In this document: one piece after another, positions 6,045 to 8,679 of the stretch | Numbering within the stretch: the stretch's first letter is position 1 | Layout: every line of letters begins with the position of its first letter | Assembly (NCBI GenBank): GCA_903893935.1 | Contig: CAITOD010000023.1 | Location: forward strand, 1 to 8,679 | Origin: an uncultured Sphingomonadales bacterium | GTDB lineage: Bacteria > Pseudomonadota > Alphaproteobacteria > Sphingomonadales > Sphingomonadaceae | Reading direction: 5' to 3' | Length of the DNA: 8,679 nt | Position numbers and translations under genes: made by a program | The notes under the pieces: generated by a model | The model's input: the letters and a program-made list of their open reading frames with translations, nothing else | What the model was told of the DNA's origin: nothing | Database searches by the model: none

Positions 6045-6731
6045 TCAAACAGTGATGCGGTAATCTGCCGTGACCAGGCCGCAGCGGGCGAGGTCGGCTT
6101 CGTGTTCGGCTTCGCGCCAGGTTTCGGCGAGCGCGGCGGCTTCCCATTCCTGCATGGCGGGGTGCGCGAGGATCGTGGCAACCCAGCGTGCGCCGGCCGG
6201 GCCGACATCGAGACCATACGTGCGGATGCGATAGGCGACAGGTGCATAAAACGCATCGGCAGCCGTAAACGCACCCCCGGCCAGGTACGGACCGCCGAAC
6301 CGGTCGAGACCTTCGGCAAAGATCTCGGTTACGCGGGCCACATCGTGCGCGAGATCGGCGGGAATTTCGCGCATTTGCGCGCGCACCCCGACATTCATCG
6401 TGCAACGGTTGCGCAGAGCGGAAAAACCGCCGTGCATTTCGCTCACCACGCATTGCGCAAAGGCGCGCGCGTCGGGCGCTTCGGGCCACACGCCGGGGTG
6501 GCGATCGGCAAGATAGAGCGTGATGCCGAGCGAATCCCACACCGTCGCCTCGCCATCGATCAGCACCGGTACCTGGCCGGTGGGCGAAAAGGCGCGGAAC
6601 GATTCCCAGTTCACCGGCCTGGTGAACGGTTCGATGCGGTCTTCGAACGCAATCCCCAGCGCGCGCATCAGCACCCACGGGCGCAGCGACCAGCTCGAAT
6701 AGTTGCGGTTGGCAGTAATCAGCGTCGGCAT
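6045..6731 (-). CDS. Glutathione S-transferase family protein
   Basis: The 228-residue protein has the two-domain GST layout. The N-terminal thioredoxin-like domain (about 1-78) begins with NYSSWSLRPWVLMRAL (10-25). Serines there take the place of the catalytic Ser/Cys that activates glutathione. It continues with the cis-proline motif QVPVLIDG (53-60) and the glutathione-binding DS pair in VWDSLGITLYLAD (64-76). The all-helical C-terminal domain (about 90-210) has the capping element AFTAADAFYAPVAYR (154-168). The NYSSWSLRPW type is common in proteobacteria and its substrates are unknown. Only 4 bases separate the scoB stop from this ATG and there is no good ribosome site of its own, so it is probably the third gene of the CoA-transferase operon and coupled in translation. 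Confidence 0.9.
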   Translation of the reverse strand: MPTLITANRNYSSWSLRPWVLMRALGIAFEDRIEPFTRPVNWESFRAFSPTGQVPVLIDGEATVWDSLGITLYLADRHPGVWPEAPDARAFAQCVVSEMHGGFSALRNRCTMNVGVRAQMREIPADLAHDVARVTEIFAEGLDRFGGPYLAGGAFTAADAFYAPVAYRIRTYGLDVGPAGARWVATILAHPAMQEWEAAALAETWREAEHEADLARCGLVTADYRITV

Positions 6732-6735
6732 TGCG

Positions 6736-7374
6736 TCACGCCAGATAATGTGCGGTGGTTTTGGCGGCCACTTCCTCGGCCGTCACGCCGGGCGCCAGTT
6801 CGACCAGATGGAACGGCGTGGCGTGATCGGGGCGGTGGAACACCGCGAGATCGGTCACGATCATGTCCACCACATTGCGCCCGGTCAGCGGCAGCGTGCA
6901 GGCGGGGATGAATTTGGGGCTGCCGTCCTTGGCGCAATGTTCCATCACCACGATGATCCGCTTGACCCCGGCGACGAGGTCCATCGCCCCGCCCATGCCC
7001 TTGATCATTTTGCCCGGCACCATCCAGTTGGCAATATCGCCGTGTTCGGACACTTCCATCGCGCCCAGCACGGTGAGGTCGATATGCCCGCCGCGGATCA
7101 TCGCGAAGCTTTGCGCGCTGTCGAAATAGGCCGATTGCGGCAATTCGCTGATGGTCTGCTTGCCGGCGTTGATCAGATCGGGATCGACGTCTTCGTCATA
7201 GGGAAACGGCCCGATGCCGAGCATGCCGTTTTCGGATTGCAGCGTGACCGTCATCGTCGGCGGGATGTGGTTGGCGACCAGCGTCGGGATGCCGATGCCC
7301 AGATTCACATAGAACCCGTCCTGCAATTCGCGCGCGGCGCGCGCCGCCATGTCGTCGCGGGTCCAGCTCATCAT
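6736..7374 (-). CDS. scoB: Succinyl-CoA:3-oxoacid CoA-transferase, subunit B
   Basis: With subunit A it moves CoA from succinyl-CoA to acetoacetate, giving acetoacetyl-CoA and succinate in the cytoplasm. The subunit has 212 residues, the normal size. The catalytic glutamate is E48 in the motif [11 protein letters not shown] (46-56), which forms the glutamyl-CoA thioester. Other family marks are [15 protein letters not shown] (24-38), the [15 protein letters not shown] region (95-109) and [14 protein letters not shown] (121-134). The start at 7374 forms an ATGA overlap with the stop of scoA, and GGGAG (7380-7384) lies 5 bases upstream of it. A second ATG follows at 7371. A longer in-frame reading to 7536 lies inside scoA and is not real. 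The related 3-oxoadipate CoA-transferase (PcaJ) is an alternative, but no protocatechuate genes are nearby. Confidence 0.93.
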   Translation of the reverse strand: MMSWTRDDMAARAARELQDGFYVNLGIGIPTLVANHIPPTMTVTLQSENGMLGIGPFPYDEDVDPDLINAGKQTISELPQSAYFDSAQSFAMIRGGHIDLTVLGAMEVSEHGDIANWMVPGKMIKGMGGAMDLVAGVKRIIVVMEHCAKDGSPKFIPACTLPLTGRNVVDMIVTDLAVFHRPDHATPFHLVELAPGVTAEEVAAKTTAHYLA

Positions 7375-8081
7375 GCATTCTCCCGAGGCCGCGTGGTGCG
7401 GAATTCGATTTTCTTGTCGTAAGGCGCGCCCACGATCATGCGCTGGACATAGACGCCGGGCAGGTGGATCGCGTCGGGGTCGAGGCTGCCGGTGGGCACG
7501 ATCTCTTCGACTTCGACAATGCACACTTTGCCGCACGTCGCGGCCGGCACGTTGAAATTGCGCGCGGTCTTGCGGAACACGACATTGCCGCTTTCATCGG
7601 CTTTCCACGCCTTGACCAGCGACAGATCGGCAAAGATGCCGAGTTCGAGGATATAGTCCTGGCCGTTGAAAGTCTTGTGGTCCTTGCCTTCGGCGACCAG
7701 CGTGCCGACCCCGGTGCGGGTATAGAACCCGGGGATGCCCGCACCGCCGGCGCGCATGCGTTCGGCCAGCGTGCCCTGCGGGCTGAATTCGACTTCGAGC
7801 TCGCCGGCCAGATACTGGCGTTCGAATTCCTTGTTTTCGCCGACGTAAGAGGCAATCATTTTTTTGACCTGCCGCGTGCGCAGCAGCTTGCCGATGCCTT
7901 CGTTGTCGATTCCGGCGTTGTTCGAGGCGAACGTCAGGTCCTTGACCCCCGAAGCGCGCACCGCGTCGAGCAGCCGTTCGGGAACCCCGCACAGGCCGAA
8001 ACCGCCGCAGGCAATCAGCAGTCCGTCGCGCAACACGCCGTCAAGCGCGGCGGCGGCGTCGGGATAGAGCTTTTGGGCCAT
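7371..8081 (-). CDS. scoA: Succinyl-CoA:3-oxoacid CoA-transferase, subunit A
   Basis: This is the CoA-binding partner of subunit B. The 236-residue protein has the glycine-rich [10 protein letters not shown] (26-35), which is characteristic of the SCOT type. It is followed by [15 protein letters not shown] (53-67), then [20 protein letters not shown] (79-98) and the second glycine-rich stretch [15 protein letters not shown] (113-127). I chose the ATG at 8081 because the family begins close to this point and GGAAAG (8090-8095) lies 8 bases upstream. A frame reading back to 8126 adds 15 residues that run through a hairpin and lack a ribosome site. It is the first gene of the scoA-scoB-GST run. 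The 80-base leader holds several inverted repeats. The gene product is needed for use of ketone bodies or stored polyhydroxybutyrate, as known for the family. Confidence 0.93.
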   Translation of the reverse strand: MAQKLYPDAAAALDGVLRDGLLIACGGFGLCGVPERLLDAVRASGVKDLTFASNNAGIDNEGIGKLLRTRQVKKMIASYVGENKEFERQYLAGELEVEFSPQGTLAERMRAGGAGIPGFYTRTGVGTLVAEGKDHKTFNGQDYILELGIFADLSLVKAWKADESGNVVFRKTARNFNVPAATCGKVCIVEVEEIVPTGSLDPDAIHLPGVYVQRMIVGAPYDKKIEFRTTRPRENA

Positions 8082-8096
8082 AAGGCGATCTTTCCA

Positions 8097-8126
8097 TTGC
8101 GAACGGGCGTGGCGCCCAGATCGCAA
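8097..8126. promoter_or_regulatory. Stem-loop in the leader of scoA
   Basis: TTGCGA (8097-8102) pairs with TCGCAA (8121-8126), and inside it GGGCG (8105-8109) pairs with CGCCC (8113-8117) around the loop TGG. A 2x3 internal loop separates the two stems. On the minus strand it ends one base before the ribosome site of scoA (8090-8095), so folding could affect translation. There is no T-run after it, so a terminator is unlikely. Only the pairing is seen; the role is inferred. Confidence 0.4.
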
Positions 8127-8155
8127 GCTTGTGGCGCAAGATCAATCCCAATTGC

Positions 8156-8171
8156 TTTGCGTCAGCGCAAA
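8156..8171. repeat. Perfect inverted repeat across the HAD hydrolase stop codon
   Basis: TTTGCG (8156-8161) and CGCAAA (8166-8171) form a 6-base-pair stem with the 4-base loop TCAG. The loop contains the HAD gene's stop codon (8162-8164, minus strand). It may end the HAD transcript or shape the read-through RNA into scoA. There is no T-run behind it in either direction. Confidence 0.35.
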
Positions 8172-8679
8172 TCGAGCGCCAGCAGGGCCGACAGATCGTC
8201 GAGCGCCTGCTCGCCGCTGGTCACTTTGATTGCGTGCATGCCCATTGCTGCGGCGGGTTTGCAGTTGATGCCCAGATCGTCGAGATAGACGCATTGTTCA
8301 GGCGCCAGTCCCAGATGGTCGCACATCATCGCATAGATGCGCGGATCGGGTTTGCGCACGCCGGCTTTCGAGCTTTCGATCACATGCTCGAACCGCGCAA
8401 ACACCGCTTCGAGCGCATCGGCGCGGTCGCCGCTGCGCGCCATGCCCGCGCCGTGCCCGGTCGGCACATTGTTGGTGATGCAGGCAATGCGATAGCCCGC
8501 CGCAGTCAGTTGATCGAGCGCGGCAACCATGGCCGGGCGCACCGCACCGGCCAGCACGGCCAGCACCGACGCGCCGTCGAGTGCGTGGCCCAGCGCCTGT
8601 GCCTCGGCGGCGAACAGCATGTCGAACGCGGCGGCATCGATTTCGGCGCGTTCGAACAGCGCCCAGGCGTTGGTATCGG
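8162..8679 (-). CDS. HAD-IA family hydrolase, N-terminus beyond right edge
   Basis: HAD hydrolases are mostly phosphatases acting on small phosphorylated metabolites through an aspartyl-phosphate intermediate. The visible 172 codons stay open to the right edge. They begin with TNAWALFERAEID, a stretch typical of the cap region in this subgroup. Motif II is the threonine in ACITNN. Motif III is the lysine in GVRKPDPRIY. Motif IV is the acidic pair in VYLDDLGINCKPAAAMGM. Motif I, with the nucleophile aspartate, should lie about 20-30 residues further upstream, outside the window. An internal ATG at 8620 is not the true start, because family sequence continues beyond it. The subgroup resembles the HAD proteins related to the N-terminal phosphatase domain of epoxide hydrolase and ACAD10; the substrate is unknown. 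It lies 80 bases upstream of scoA on the same strand and may or may not share its transcript. Confidence 0.85.
   Translation of the reverse strand, partial: DTNAWALFERAEIDAAAFDMLFAAEAQALGHALDGASVLAVLAGAVRPAMVAALDQLTAAGYRIACITNNVPTGHGAGMARSGDRADALEAVFARFEHVIESSKAGVRKPDPRIYAMMCDHLGLAPEQCVYLDDLGINCKPAAAMGMHAIKVTSGEQALDDLSALLALDLR

Noticed and set aside
7375..7536. N-terminal extension of scoB inside scoA
   Set aside because: The family begins at [14 protein letters not shown]. The ATGA overlap with the scoA stop and a GGGAG upstream fix the start at 7374.

Overview
The window is G+C-rich and almost fully coding. It looks like chromosome of an alphaproteobacterium, most likely a sphingomonad (Novosphingobium/Sphingomonas type). 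The main reasons are the run of a divergent Pcm-family protein, a TolC-type outer membrane channel and a PopZ/DUF2497 protein, plus a DUF983 zinc-ribbon membrane protein. This placement rests on gene content and protein style, not on a database search.

Layout. (1) 1-252, minus strand: an open frame running off the left edge. It encodes a piece of a tyrosine recombinase of the kind I know from actinobacteria, without a beginning, and it abuts the fumarase gene within about 35 bases. (2) 273-1796, minus: a complete class I iron-sulfur fumarase. (3) 1797-1962: a divergent promoter region. (4) 1963-4939, plus: four closely packed genes, namely a degenerate Pcm-like methyltransferase, the TolC-type channel, a PopZ-like polar organiser and a thioredoxin-fold [2Fe-2S] ferredoxin. 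(5) 4947-5570, minus: a PlsC-like acyltransferase, convergent with the ferredoxin gene. (6) 5672-6031, plus: a DUF983 protein with a GTG start. (7) 6045-8081, minus: an apparent operon of succinyl-CoA:3-oxoacid CoA-transferase subunits A and B followed by a glutathione S-transferase-like protein. (8) 8162-8679, minus: a HAD-family hydrolase whose N-terminus lies beyond the right edge.

How the genes work together. The 3-oxoacid CoA-transferase feeds acetoacetyl-CoA into central metabolism at the expense of succinyl-CoA, and fumarase works a few steps further on in the TCA cycle, but the two are not in one operon. The plus-strand cluster is cell-envelope and cell-pole related: an outer membrane export channel and a polar scaffold. 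The acyltransferase and DUF983 protein are also membrane-associated. No RNA gene, CRISPR array, insertion sequence end or toxin-antitoxin pair was seen, and no gene-free stretch exceeds 300 bases.

The most unusual items are the recombinase fragment and its abrupt junction with the fumarase gene (ancient insertion remnant, transfer, or assembly chimera), the loss of the AdoMet-binding motif in the Pcm-like protein, and a set of inverted repeats with interchangeable arms ahead of the CoA-transferase operon. I found no convincing new multi-gene system; most of the window is ordinary housekeeping sequence.
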